Below the pieces are notes generated by a model. It had not been told where the DNA came from. It worked only from the letters and a program-made list of their open reading frames with translations, and made no database searches. A stretch of 64,000 bases of DNA, from NCBI RefSeq assembly GCF_001013905.1, contig NZ_LN831790.1, positions 1,984,001-2,048,000 of the forward strand, given 5' to 3'. The stretch comes from Streptomyces leeuwenhoekii (GTDB lineage Bacteria; Actinomycetota; Actinomycetes; Streptomycetales; Streptomycetaceae). Shown piece by piece: positions 21,134 to 30,838 of this stretch (its first letter is position 1; the number at the start of each line of letters is the position of its first letter). The position numbers and the translations under genes were made by a program.

Positions 21134-21316
21134 ATGAGCGACGGCGACGACTACTGCGCGAACGACGCGGCCGGGCCGCCCCCGGCCGGCGGACCCCCGT
21201 ACGCGGACTGCGTCCTGTGCCAGGAGCCGACGGAGTACCCGGAGTCGTACAAGGGGATCACGCTCTGCCCGCGCTGCGAGTGGCAGGAGGCCCAGCGCAC
21301 GGCCTGCTCGGGGTGA
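21134..21316 (+). CDS. Small zinc-ribbon-like protein
   Basis: A 60-residue protein with two Cys pairs, CVLC and CPRC, about 20 residues apart (C26/C29 and C45/C48), a typical treble-clef or zinc-ribbon layout. An acidic N-terminus precedes the motif. Function unknown; such minis may bind nucleic acid or a partner protein. It starts at ATG 21134, with GAAGG in the 5-10 bases upstream, close behind the deacetylase gene. Confidence 0.7.
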   Translation: MSDGDDYCANDAAGPPPAGGPPYADCVLCQEPTEYPESYKGITLCPRCEWQEAQRTACSG

Positions 21317-21371
21317 GGGACGGGCCCCGGCCGGCTCCGGGGCCGATCTTCCGGCTGGCACACTGGGGGGC

Positions 21372-22082
21372 GTGAGCCAGGACCAGGACCCGACGCCCGT
21401 GAACGCCCCGCCCGCCCGCCCCGCGGCCGGCGCACCCGAGTACGTACTGCCGCTCGTCGTCCGCATCGAGCGGGCGGCCCCGCCGCCGCGGACGGACGCG
21501 CTTCAGACCTCGGCCCGGGCGGTGCTGGTCATGCTCGCCGACGAGCGGTCGGTGGGCGACGGCGAGTGGGCGCAGGCGATGCGGGACTGGCAGGACGCCC
21601 GGATCCGCAAGGTGGTACGGCGGGCGCGCGGCGCCGAGTGGCGGCGCGCCGAGGCGCTGCCCGGCATCACGGTGACCGGCAAGGCGGCCGAGGTACGGGT
21701 CTTCCCGCCCGTGCCGCTCGACGGCTGGCCCAAGGACCTGGCCCGCCTCCAGGTCTCCGGCACCGACCTCGACGACCCGGAGGCCCCCGTGGACGCCGAC
21801 CCGTCCGCGCCGGTGCTCTGGCTGAACCCGGACCTGGAGATGTCGGCCGGCAAGGCGATGGCGCAGACGGGCCACGGCGCCCAGCTCGCCTGGTGGGCGC
21901 TGCCCGACGAGGAGCGCGCCGCCTGGCGCGACGCGGGCTTCCCGCTCGCCGTGCGCACCGCGGACCCCGCCGACTGGCGCCGCCTGACCACGAGCGGCCT
22001 GCCGACGGTCCGCGACGCCGGTTTCACCGAGGTGGCCCCCGGCTCCTGCACGGTGGTCGCGGACCACCCGGCGCTGCGCTAG
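21372..22082 (+). CDS. Peptidyl-tRNA hydrolase (PTH2-like) family protein
   Basis: A 236-residue cytoplasmic protein. The C-terminal half carries the PTH2 signature 'MSAGKAMAQTGHGAQ', in which Lys, Gln and His match the substrate site of PTH2 enzymes that release peptides from peptidyl-tRNA. The N-terminal half is an actinobacteria-specific extension of unknown role. It begins with GTG 21372 right behind a GGGGGG tract. It converges with the kinase gene, with only 37 bp between stop codons. Confidence 0.8.
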   Translation: MSQDQDPTPVNAPPARPAAGAPEYVLPLVVRIERAAPPPRTDALQTSARAVLVMLADERSVGDGEWAQAMRDWQDARIRKVVRRARGAEWRRAEALPGITVTGKAAEVRVFPPVPLDGWPKDLARLQVSGTDLDDPEAPVDADPSAPVLWLNPDLEMSAGKAMAQTGHGAQLAWWALPDEERAAWRDAGFPLAVRTADPADWRRLTTSGLPTVRDAGFTEVAPGSCTVVADHPALR

Positions 22083-22119
22083 CGGGCGGCCCCGCCGCGC
22101 CGCTCCCGGACGAACCCGG

Positions 22120-22941
22120 TCAGCCCCAGGTGAGCGGATCGAGATGGAGGTAGAAGCGCAGGCGGTCGGGGTCGACGGCGATCCCGTACCTCTCGGCGAA
22201 CGCCGCGTCCGCCGCCCGCGCCCACTCCTCGTCCGGCCAGGTCTCGCGCGCGTTGGCCAGCAGCAGCGCCAGGTCGGCGTGGCGGTCGGCACGCCCGAGG
22301 CGGCCCAGGTCGATGAAGCCCGACACGTCCAGGGTCCGCGGATCGAGGATGATGTTGGGCAGGCACAGATCCCCGTGGCACACGACCGTGTCGGCGGCCT
22401 CCTGCTCCCGTCGCCGGGGCACCTGCCCGGTGAGGCGGGCCAGCAGCTCCGCGGGCGGCAGATGCTGCTGCTCCACGGGGAGGAACTCCGGATTCACCGC
22501 GCCCCGGGCCACGACGTCGCGCGCCAGGGCGAGCATCGCGTCCAGTTCCCGGCCGAACGGGCACTCCGCCACGGGCACCTCGTGCAGCCGGCGCACCGCG
22601 TCCGCGATGCGCCCCCAGGACAGGCGCAGCTCCTCGGCGGACACCTGATCGGCGGGGACACCGGAGACGGCACTGGTCACCAGGCACACACCCGCCTCAC
22701 CGGAGTACCAGTCGAGCACCCGCGGCCCGGGCACGCCCCGGCCGTTCAGCCACTCGACCCGGTCCCGCTCGGCCTCCAGCCCGGCCGCCTCCGCCGCGGG
22801 CACGCACTTGGCATACCGGGCGGCATCCGCACTGCGGAAGACGAAGGCCCCCGACTCACCCGCGGTGACGGGCAGCCAGTCGCCGCTCCCCATGCCGAAC
22901 AGCGCCGGCGACACGGTCGGGGGTCCGGGGTGGTCGCTCAT
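22120..22941 (-). CDS. aph(3''): Aminoglycoside 3''-phosphotransferase-like (streptomycin kinase family)
   Basis: A 273-residue kinase of the APH family. The catalytic loop VVCHGDLCLPNIIL and metal-binding 'SGFIDLGRLGRADRHADLALL' (shown shortened) are complete, and the C-terminus 'RLRFYLHLDPLTWG' is close to that of the streptomycin-modifying APH(3'') enzymes of streptomycetes. It should phosphorylate streptomycin with ATP, but activity and substrate are inferred. ATG at 22941 has AAGG eight bases upstream; a start at 22962 is also possible. No antibiotic cluster is visible nearby, so it looks like a stand-alone intrinsic resistance gene. Confidence 0.85.
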   Translation of the reverse strand: MSDHPGPPTVSPALFGMGSGDWLPVTAGESGAFVFRSADAARYAKCVPAAEAAGLEAERDRVEWLNGRGVPGPRVLDWYSGEAGVCLVTSAVSGVPADQVSAEELRLSWGRIADAVRRLHEVPVAECPFGRELDAMLALARDVVARGAVNPEFLPVEQQHLPPAELLARLTGQVPRRREQEAADTVVCHGDLCLPNIILDPRTLDVSGFIDLGRLGRADRHADLALLLANARETWPDEEWARAADAAFAERYGIAVDPDRLRFYLHLDPLTWG

Positions 22942-23376
22942 GACGGCAACCTTAGAGCCCATGGCGAGCGTTGCCGGCGCCAGCGCCAGGCTCCGCCGCG
23001 GAGGGAGGGCCGAGCCGCCAGCCGACGACTGATGACGGACCGACCTGGCCGGTCTTGCGGCCAGGTATGAACTCGAGCCCGCAACCGGATTCGAGATAGT
23101 GGTTCACGTGGCGCCGTGGCGCCGTCTTCGGGATATGTCGTGCATGGGCAAATACTTCCGGATATTCGCCATCTAAGCCGTCACTGGAAGCCATTCATGT
23201 CGCCCGAACAGTACATGACCTTTGATAAGTCTTTTCCAGACACACACAGGCACAGGGTTGACTGAATGACCCATCTTTGCTTGCCGAGTTGATCGCGGGT
23301 GCCTACTGTCTGATCGTTATTCGCCCGGCCACGTAGACGCGTTGGCCGGATCAGGGTGAGGGGGGAGGTCCCCTTT
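22942..23376. other. Intergenic region upstream of the RHS toxin gene
   Basis: No gene is supported; an 80-codon minus-strand ORF lacks any recognisable features. The right half (23200-23310) is unusually AT-rich for this window and probably carries the toxin promoter. Confidence 0.5.
23281..23309 (+). promoter_or_regulatory. Possible promoter of the RHS toxin operon
   Basis: TTGCCG (23281-23286) and TACTGT (23304-23309) are separated by 17 bp, 67 bp upstream of the GTG start. It is a weak match; a TTGACT at 23258 is the other candidate -35. Confidence 0.35.
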
Positions 23377-26300
23377 GTGGATCAACTCATAAGGCAACTG
23401 AGGTATTTGGGGCATTGGCACAGATCCGTGTCCCTCTTCGTCGGCATGGTGATGTTCGTCGGGCTGATCCCCGACGACGCCAGTGCCGCTTCCGGGAGCA
23501 GCAGGGTCCCGGACGTGAAACGGGAACCGTCCGTGCCGGGCCGCGACTTCACCAAGAAGCGTCCCGGGATCCGTAACGACGCCGCCGTCGACTGGCGGCC
23601 CACCGCGGGCACGGTGTCCTCGCAGAGCTTCACCACGCAGGTGACCGGCGGCGGGGGCGAGAGGGCCGGGCGGGCGCCGCTGCTGTCGGGCTCCGGCGGC
23701 GGGGAGGCGGCCGGGGTGCGCACGAGTCCGGTGCGTATCCGCAAGGCCGGGACGATCGGCAAGCGGGACGGTGTGCGGATCACCGGCCGCGCCGCCAAGC
23801 GGGCCCCGGCCGCGCCGGGCAGCGCGGTCCGGGTGCAGGTCAAGGACATGGCCACCGCCCGCAAGGCCGGTGTGCAGGGTCTGCTGCTGACCGCCGAGCC
23901 CGCCACCGGCGCCACCGCGCCGGCCGCGTCCGGCTCCGTCGACGTCGAGCTGGACTACTCCTCGTTCAAGGACACCTACGGCGGTGACTGGGCCTCCCGG
24001 CTGCGCCTGGTGCGGATGCCGGCCTGCGCGCTGACCACGCCGGGCAAGGCGGGCTGCCGCACGGTCACCGAGCTGCCCGGTGTGAACGACCCGGTGGCCA
24101 GGACGGTGAGCGCCACCGTCGATCTGGCCCCGGCCGGCGCTCCGACGGTGCTGGCGGCGACCGCGGCCGCTTCCGGTCCCGGCGGCAGCCACGAGGCGAC
24201 GTCGCTGTCGCCGTCGGGTTCCTGGATGGCCGGTTCCTCCTCCGGCGGCTTCGCCTGGACGTATCCCATCGAGGCGCCCGAGGTGCCCGGCGGCCCGCAG
24301 CCCGAGGTCGAGCTGTCCTACTCCTCGCAGGCCGTGGACGGCCGTACCGCCTCCACCAACGCGCAGTCCTCCTGGATCGCCGAGGGCTGGGACTACGAGC
24401 CCGGCTACATCGAGCGCCGTTTCCGTTCCTGCTCCGACGACAAGGGCGAGGTCGGCGGGGTCAAGCCCAACAACACCGGTGACAGCGGTGATCTGTGCTG
24501 GGGCTCGGACCATGTGGTGATGTCGCTGGGCGGCAGCACCACCGAGCTGGTCAAGAAGGACGGCACCGACGAGTGGCGGCCGGCCGACGACGACGGCTCG
24601 CGCCTGCAGCGCAAGACCGGCGCGGCCAACGGCGGACACGGCGGCGAGCACTGGGTTCTGACCACCACCGACGGCACCCAGTACCACTTCGGCCTGAACA
24701 AGCTGCCCGGCGCCCCGGAGGGCACGGTCACCAACTCCGCGCTCACCGTGCCGGTCTTCGGCAACCACCCCGGCGAGCCCTGCCACGCCACGGCGTTCAC
24801 CGACTCCGACTGCGCGCAGGTCTACCGCTGGAACCTGGACTACGTCGTCGATCCGCTCGGTGACGCCATGACGCTGTGGTGGACCAAGGAGACCAACCAC
24901 TACGGGCAGAACATGAAGGCCGATCAGCCGGCCTCCTACGTGCGGGCCGCGCAGCTCGCCCGGATCGACTACGGTCTGCGCTCGGACAAGCTGTTCGGTG
25001 TCCTGCCCGCGGGCCGGGTCTCCTTCACCACCGCCGAACGCTGCATCCCCAGCACGGCCTTCGACTGCGCGGAGTCCAAGCGGACCGCGGCCAACGCCAA
25101 GTACTGGCCGGACGTGCCGCTGGACCAGGAGTGCGCGGCCGGTGCCAAGTGCACCGACAAGTACTCCCCGACGTTCTGGACGACCAAGCGCCTGACGAAG
25201 ATCACCACGCAGGTGCTGTCGGGCACCGCCCTGAACACCGTCGACTCCTGGACGCTGGAGCAGTCCTACCCGGCCACCGGTGACGGCACCTCGCCGGCCC
25301 TGTGGCTGGACTCCATCACCCGCACCGGCCACCGCGCCGGAGCCACCGCCGCCATGCCGAAGGTCACCTTCTCCGGCACCCAGATGGACAACCGCGTCGA
25401 CGGTGTGGAGGGCCTGCCGCCCTTCTCCCGCCAGCGGATCCACGCCATCGACACGGAGACCGGTGGGCGGATCGCGGTGTCGTACTCGGCGCGTGAGTGC
25501 CAGGCGCTGGAGCCGCGGAAGATGCCGGCCTCGCCGGAGTCGAACACCCTGCGCTGCTATCCGCAGTACTGGACACCGAAGGGTGCGCTGGCGCCGGTCA
25601 AGGACTGGTTCCACAAGTACGTCGTCACGCAGGTCAGTGAGCAGGACCTGGTCACCGACAGTCCGTCCAAGGTCACCTCCTACGAGTATCTGGGCAGCCC
25701 GGCCTGGGCCTGGGACGACAGCGAGTTCACCGAGAACAAGCACCGGACCTGGTCGCAGTACCGCGGTTACGAGCGGGTGCGTACCCGTATCGGCGGCGGT
25801 ACGGACGTCAGGCAGCTCACCGAGCACCGCTACTTCCGCGGCCTGCACGGCGACAAACTGCCCTCGGGCACCCGCACCTCGACGGTCACCACCAGCGACG
25901 GCTCGAGCTTCCAGGACCTGCCGCAGTACCAGGGCCAGCTGCTGGAGCAGATCACCTACGAGTCCGACGGCGGGCCCATCGACTCGGCCACCGTCACCAC
26001 GCCCTGGTCGGTGAAGACCGCCACCCGCACCCGCAGCGGCACCACGCCGCTGGAGGCGTGGATGACCCGCCCGGAGAAGGTCCTCACCCGCGAACGGGTC
26101 AAGGGCGAGACCTGGCGCACCTCCACCGAGACCACCGCCTACGACAGCTACGGCCTGCCCTACCAGGTGGAGGAGAAGTCGCCCGGCGGCACGGTGCGCT
26201 GTTCCACGGTCACCTACGCGCGCAACACCAGCGTGTATCTGATCGAGCTGGAAGCGCGTGAGAAGACCGTGCTCGGGGCGTGCGGCACCACCGGCGGCGA

Positions 26301-29300
26301 GGTCGTCGAGGACACCCGCACCCTCTACGACAACCTGGCCTTCGGCGCCGCCCCGGTCAAGGGCCTGCCCACCGAGATCCAGGAACTCGACGGCACGGGC
26401 GAGGGCTACCTCACCATCGACCGCACCGAGTACGACATCCACGGCCGCGAGATCGCCACCTGGGACGCCGACAACCGCAAGACGTCCGTGGTCTACACCC
26501 CGGCCACCGTGCAGCGCCCGGTCAGGCAGGTCTCCACCGATCCCCTCGGCCACACCGAGACCACCGACTTCGACACCCTGCGCGGACTGCCGCTGGTGGA
26601 GACGGACGCCAACGGCAAGAAGGCCACCATGGAGTACGACCCGCTGGGCCGGCTCCTGAAGGTCTGGGAGACCGACCGCGACCCGGCCACCCAGACCCCG
26701 ACCGCGACCTACGACTACACCGTGCGCCGCGACGGGCCGACGATCGTCACCACCCGCACCCTGAAGGACAACGGCGAGTACGCCGTCTCCTACGAGATCC
26801 TCGATGGACTGCTGCGCGAGCGGCAGACCCAGGACGAGGCGATCGGCGCGGGCCGGATCGTCAACGACACCTTCTACGACAGCGCCGGACGGGTGTGGAA
26901 GGAGAACGACGGCTACTACAACAGCGCCGAGCCCGAACCCGTCCTCCTCCAGGTCGGCGACAACGACGTCCCGTCCCAGAACCGCACCACCTTCGACGGC
27001 CTGGGCCAGCCCACCGCCGAGATCACCTACTACCGCGGCACGGAGAAACTGCGCACCACCACCGAACGCGACGGTGACGTCTCCACCACGATCCCGCCCA
27101 AGGGCGACACCGTCACCGCCGTCTTCGAGGACGCCGAGGGCCGCACCGAACGGCTGCGCGAGTACACCGACGCCGCACGCACCAGGTGGCGCGACACGGT
27201 GTACGAGTACGACGACCTCGACAACCTGGTCAAGGTGACCGCCCCCGGCGGCGCCGTCACCTCCTTCGAGTACGACAAACGGGGACGGCAGACCGCCGTC
27301 GTCGACCCCGACGGCGGCCGGACCGAACTGCGCTACGACAACTCCGACAACGTGGTCGCCGCCACGGATCCGGACAAACGCACCCTGGTCACGACGTACG
27401 ACGCGGGCGGCCGGCCCACCTCGCTGCGCGAGAACAGCGAGACCGGTCCGAAGCGGATCGAGTGGACCTACGACACGGTCGCCAAGGGCCTGCCCACGGC
27501 GGCGATCCGCTACGACAACGGCCTGGAATACCGCGAGGAGATCACCGCGTACGACGACGCCTACCGGGTGAAGTCGACCAAGACGGTGATCCCCGCCGAG
27601 GAGACCGGCCTGGCCGGCACGTACGAGTACAAGTACTCCTACACCCCCACGGGAAATCTGGACTGGGCCGAGGTGCCCGGCGTGGGCGGCCTCGTCACCG
27701 AACGAGTCGTCTTCGTCTACAACTCCGACGGTCTGCCCATCGCGATCGGCGGCGCGGCGCCGTATCTGACCAACGTGCAGTACTCGGCGTTCGGGGAGAT
27801 CCTGCGCAGCGACTCCGGTCCCGCGGGCAAGAAGGTGTACGGCAGTTACGTCTACGACGAGTTCACGCGCCGGCTGCAGTCGGCCACCTTCGACCGGTCC
27901 GTGGCGCCGCTGCGGATCAGCGAGACCAAGTACGCCTACGACGAGGCGGGCAACGTCACCAAGATCACCGACACCCCCGGTGACGCGGCGCCCGACGCGG
28001 GCAAGACCGACACGCAGTGCTTCGTCTACGACCAGCTCCGGCAGATGACCTCCGCCTGGTCGGCCAAGACGGACGACTGCACGGCCGGCCCGTCCAAGGA
28101 GACCGTCGGCGGCCCGGACGCGTACTGGCAGTCCTTCGAGTTCGACGCGGCGGGCAACCGCACCAAGCTCGTCGAGCACGACCCGACCGGTGACACCACC
28201 AAGGACGTCACCCGCACCTACATCTACGGCAAGGAGGGCATCGGCGGCCCCAACGCGCTCGCGGAGATCAGGTCCGTGGGCCCGCAGGGCGAACGCCTCA
28301 ACACCTTCGGCTACGACAAGCGCGGCAACACCACCCAGCGGCAGCACGGCGGCGCCACCCAGACCCTGGAGTGGGACGTCGAGGGTGAGCTGCGCAAGGT
28401 GACCGAGCCGGTCGAGGGCGGCGGCACCAAGACCACGTCGTACCTCTACGGCGCGGACGGCGAACGCCTGATCCGCCGGGGAGCCGACGGCAGTCGCACG
28501 CTCTACCTGGGCGATGCGGAGCTGACCGTCAGCGCCGACAACACCAAGAAGACGGCGGAGCGTTTCTACGCCCACCCCGACGGGATGACGACGGTCCGCG
28601 CGACCGGCGGCGTCCGCCAACTGCTCATCTCCGACCACCACGGCACGTCCCACACGGTCGTGAACATGGCCGAGGCGACGATGGGCGTCACCCGCCGCAA
28701 GTCGCTGCCGTTCGGCGAGGCCCGGGGGCAGCAGCCCACCGCCTGGCCCGGACAGCGGGGCTTCGTCGGTGGCACGGTCGACAAGGACACGGGCCTGACC
28801 CGGTTGGGCGCGCGTGACTACGACCCGCTGACCGGACGGTTCGTCTCCGTCGACCCGATGGTCGACTACGGCCAGCCGGCCACGATGAACCCGTACGCCT
28901 ACAGCAACAACGCGCCCGCCACCTTCTCCGACCCGACGGGCGAGTTCTTCCCCGTCCTGATCGGCATCGCGGCCCGTATCGCCATCCAGGCGGCGATCCG
29001 CGCGGCGGCCCGCCGCGCGGCGATCATCGCGGCCCGCAAGGCGGCCCAGGCGGCGGCCCGGCGCGCCGCGGCCCTCGCCCGCAAGCGTGCGATCGAGGCC
29101 GCCAAGCGTGCGGCCGCCCGCGCCCGCCGTGAGGCGGCCCGCAAGGCGGCGGCGGCCCGGCGGGCGGCGGCCAAGCGGGCAGCGGCCCGCGCGGCGGCCA
29201 AGCGCGCCGCGGCCAGAAGGGCGGCGGCCCAGGCTCGCGCCCGCGCGGCCCGCGCCGCGGCGAGGAAGGCGGCGGCACGGCGAGCGGCGGCCCGCAAGGC

Positions 29301-30306
29301 CGCGGCCCGGCCCAAGCCGCGCGCCAAGCCCCGCTCCCAGCCCAAGCCCCGCCCCAAGCCGCGCCAGGTGAAGCGGGCGGTGAAGAAGGTCGCCAAGGAG
29401 GTCCGGGAAGAGGCCAAGGAAACCGTCAAGGAAGAGGCACAGGGCGCGACCTGCGAGTCGAACAGCTTCACACCCGGCACCCGGGTGCTGATGGCGGACG
29501 GCACGACCAAGCCCATCGAGAAGGTCAAGGCCGGTGACAAGGTCGTCGCCACCGACCCGAAGACGGGCCGTACCTCCGTCCAGACCGCCTCCGCCACCAT
29601 CATCGGCAAGGGCACCAAGCACCTGGTGAAGGTGACGCTGTCGGTCCACGACGGCTCCGACCGCGACGGCACCAGGACCACGACCGTCACCGCGACGGCC
29701 GGCCACCCCTTCTGGGTGCCGTCCCTGCGGGAGTGGATCGACGCCGGTGAGCTGAAGCCCGGACAGTGGCTCCAGACCTCCTCCGGCACGTGGGTCCAGG
29801 TAACGGCGATCAAGGCGTGGACCGCCCACAAGGCCACCGTCCACAACCTCACCGTCACCGACGTCCACACGTACTATGTGCTGGCGGGGTCCAGGCCGGT
29901 CCTCGTCCACAACTGCAACGAAAACATAATCTCCAACGCGCCAGGGTTCGACAATTCAGCAGAACTCTCCCGCGTCTCCGACGGGGATGTCTACAGCGGG
30001 GTTTACGAGCCGAGCAGCGGGACGTTCTATGCCCGTCTGAGTCTCGACGAGAAGGACCCCGCAAGATTCCCGAACGCCGTCCTGTCGAACGGTGGGCACG
30101 GAGAGGTCAACTTCTGGCACTTCAAGGGCTCGCGAGAGACCATCGGGTTCAACATGTTCTTCGAAAAGGGCGGCATATCGGTGGCTTGGTTCTCCCGAAG
30201 CGTGAACAGGAGGAATCACGGGGATCCCATGGCACCTTCAGGTGCACGGCAGGCGATCATGGACGCCATCTCCGGCGCCACGGGCAGGCGGGTGTGGTCG
30301 CGGTGA
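23377..30306 (+). CDS. Giant secreted RHS-repeat polymorphic toxin with HINT domain
   Basis: A 2,309-residue polymorphic toxin. A signal-like hydrophobic segment (SVSLFVGMVMFVGLI, ending ASAAS) comes first. A beta-rich shell of about 1,000 residues with an SpvB/TcdB-like stretch near 272-355 follows. RHS/YD repeats run from about 1050 to 1790, and the RHS core ends in YDPLTGRFVSVDP to FSDPTG (about 1812-1857). An Ala/Arg/Lys-rich segment (1865-2020) leads into a HINT domain starting at Cys2026 and ending VLVHNC (Cys2180). About 130 residues of an unassigned toxin tip complete it. HINT domains in such proteins release the toxin by self-cleavage. GTG 23377 has GGGGGGAGG eight bases upstream. 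The stop overlaps the downstream immunity candidate by 4 bp. Confidence 0.92.
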   Translation: MDQLIRQLRYLGHWHRSVSLFVGMVMFVGLIPDDASAASGSSRVPDVKREPSVPGRDFTKKRPGIRNDAAVDWRPTAGTVSSQSFTTQVTGGGGERAGRAPLLSGSGGGEAAGVRTSPVRIRKAGTIGKRDGVRITGRAAKRAPAAPGSAVRVQVKDMATARKAGVQGLLLTAEPATGATAPAASGSVDVELDYSSFKDTYGGDWASRLRLVRMPACALTTPGKAGCRTVTELPGVNDPVARTVSATVDLAPAGAPTVLAATAAASGPGGSHEATSLSPSGSWMAGSSSGGFAWTYPIEAPEVPGGPQPEVELSYSSQAVDGRTASTNAQSSWIAEGWDYEPGYIERRFRSCSDDKGEVGGVKPNNTGDSGDLCWGSDHVVMSLGGSTTELVKKDGTDEWRPADDDGSRLQRKTGAANGGHGGEHWVLTTTDGTQYHFGLNKLPGAPEGTVTNSALTVPVFGNHPGEPCHATAFTDSDCAQVYRWNLDYVVDPLGDAMTLWWTKETNHYGQNMKADQPASYVRAAQLARIDYGLRSDKLFGVLPAGRVSFTTAERCIPSTAFDCAESKRTAANAKYWPDVPLDQECAAGAKCTDKYSPTFWTTKRLTKITTQVLSGTALNTVDSWTLEQSYPATGDGTSPALWLDSITRTGHRAGATAAMPKVTFSGTQMDNRVDGVEGLPPFSRQRIHAIDTETGGRIAVSYSARECQALEPRKMPASPESNTLRCYPQYWTPKGALAPVKDWFHKYVVTQVSEQDLVTDSPSKVTSYEYLGSPAWAWDDSEFTENKHRTWSQYRGYERVRTRIGGGTDVRQLTEHRYFRGLHGDKLPSGTRTSTVTTSDGSSFQDLPQYQGQLLEQITYESDGGPIDSATVTTPWSVKTATRTRSGTTPLEAWMTRPEKVLTRERVKGETWRTSTETTAYDSYGLPYQVEEKSPGGTVRCSTVTYARNTSVYLIELEAREKTVLGACGTTGGEVVEDTRTLYDNLAFGAAPVKGLPTEIQELDGTGEGYLTIDRTEYDIHGREIATWDADNRKTSVVYTPATVQRPVRQVSTDPLGHTETTDFDTLRGLPLVETDANGKKATMEYDPLGRLLKVWETDRDPATQTPTATYDYTVRRDGPTIVTTRTLKDNGEYAVSYEILDGLLRERQTQDEAIGAGRIVNDTFYDSAGRVWKENDGYYNSAEPEPVLLQVGDNDVPSQNRTTFDGLGQPTAEITYYRGTEKLRTTTERDGDVSTTIPPKGDTVTAVFEDAEGRTERLREYTDAARTRWRDTVYEYDDLDNLVKVTAPGGAVTSFEYDKRGRQTAVVDPDGGRTELRYDNSDNVVAATDPDKRTLVTTYDAGGRPTSLRENSETGPKRIEWTYDTVAKGLPTAAIRYDNGLEYREEITAYDDAYRVKSTKTVIPAEETGLAGTYEYKYSYTPTGNLDWAEVPGVGGLVTERVVFVYNSDGLPIAIGGAAPYLTNVQYSAFGEILRSDSGPAGKKVYGSYVYDEFTRRLQSATFDRSVAPLRISETKYAYDEAGNVTKITDTPGDAAPDAGKTDTQCFVYDQLRQMTSAWSAKTDDCTAGPSKETVGGPDAYWQSFEFDAAGNRTKLVEHDPTGDTTKDVTRTYIYGKEGIGGPNALAEIRSVGPQGERLNTFGYDKRGNTTQRQHGGATQTLEWDVEGELRKVTEPVEGGGTKTTSYLYGADGERLIRRGADGSRTLYLGDAELTVSADNTKKTAERFYAHPDGMTTVRATGGVRQLLISDHHGTSHTVVNMAEATMGVTRRKSLPFGEARGQQPTAWPGQRGFVGGTVDKDTGLTRLGARDYDPLTGRFVSVDPMVDYGQPATMNPYAYSNNAPATFSDPTGEFFPVLIGIAARIAIQAAIRAAARRAAIIAARKAAQAAARRAAALARKRAIEAAKRAAARARREAARKAAAARRAAAKRAAARAAAKRAAARRAAAQARARAARAAARKAAARRAAARKAAARPKPRAKPRSQPKPRPKPRQVKRAVKKVAKEVREEAKETVKEEAQGATCESNSFTPGTRVLMADGTTKPIEKVKAGDKVVATDPKTGRTSVQTASATIIGKGTKHLVKVTLSVHDGSDRDGTRTTTVTATAGHPFWVPSLREWIDAGELKPGQWLQTSSGTWVQVTAIKAWTAHKATVHNLTVTDVHTYYVLAGSRPVLVHNCNENIISNAPGFDNSAELSRVSDGDVYSGVYEPSSGTFYARLSLDEKDPARFPNAVLSNGGHGEVNFWHFKGSRETIGFNMFFEKGGISVAWFSRSVNRRNHGDPMAPSGARQAIMDAISGATGRRVWSR

Positions 30307-30752
30307 ACGGCGACGGGGAGTCCTGTGAGCCGATTTTCGGCATGCCGCTCCCCGCTCGCCTCGTCACAGCGATACGAGATCGCAGTTGGATGGATCTGGC
30401 CAACTCCCCGAACCTCGAGGAGGTGTTCGGCCAGGCCCCTCTGCGACCCCGTTTCTACTCGATCTCCGGAATCACCGCAGCGACGAAGTGGTGGCGCGAC
30501 GAGCTCGACGAGGAAACCCTGCAGTGCTACCTCGGCACATCCGAAGAACATGCCGCGCCTGGGCATATGTCGCGGATGAAGACCGTGATCATCGGGGACC
30601 TGGGTCCGGATCTTCCCTTCGTCTTGGACTACCGCGATTCCTTCGCCGATCCAAGCGTTGCCTTTCTGGGGGAAGGTGATGCCTGGCGAAGGGTCTCCGA
30701 TAATGTCCGCGCCCTGCTCGCCATGCTCGACGGGCAACGGCCGGACGCCTAG
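30303..30752 (+). CDS. Probable immunity protein (SMI1/KNR4-like) for the RHS toxin
   Basis: A 149-residue small acidic protein whose GTG start (30303) shares GTGA with the toxin stop. This is the usual arrangement of an immunity gene directly behind a polymorphic toxin. The segment 'VIIGDLGPDLPFVLDYRDS' resembles the core of SMI1/KNR4 (SUKH) immunity proteins, although the rest is divergent and the family call is tentative. Base composition is less GC-rich than the flanking genes, as in the toxin tip, which suggests that both arrived together as an exchangeable cassette. It should bind and block the toxin tip in the cytoplasm. Confidence 0.7.
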   Translation: MNGDGESCEPIFGMPLPARLVTAIRDRSWMDLANSPNLEEVFGQAPLRPRFYSISGITAATKWWRDELDEETLQCYLGTSEEHAAPGHMSRMKTVIIGDLGPDLPFVLDYRDSFADPSVAFLGEGDAWRRVSDNVRALLAMLDGQRPDA

Positions 30753-30838
30753 CCGTGGGGGTGTCCGTGGGGGCGTGAGGTGCGACCTCCTCCCTGATCA
30801 GCCAACTACCGCACCGGATAGGCAATAGCACGTATGGA

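Noticed and set aside
23040..23110. Possible tRNA 3' end or attachment site (sequence around 'ggattcgag')
   Set aside because: No cloverleaf arms can be drawn around it and no repeat of it was noticed elsewhere; no tRNA or rRNA gene was found in the window.
28970..29440. DNA-level tandem repeat or CRISPR-like array
   Set aside because: The repetition comes from codons for Ala/Arg/Lys with irregular spacing; there are no constant repeats with unique spacers.
23317..29910. A 2,197-codon open frame antisense to the RHS toxin gene
   Set aside because: Its composition (Gly/Arg/Val/Asp-rich, no motifs) is the typical antisense shadow of a long GC-rich gene; the plus-strand frame has a signal peptide, RHS core and HINT domain.
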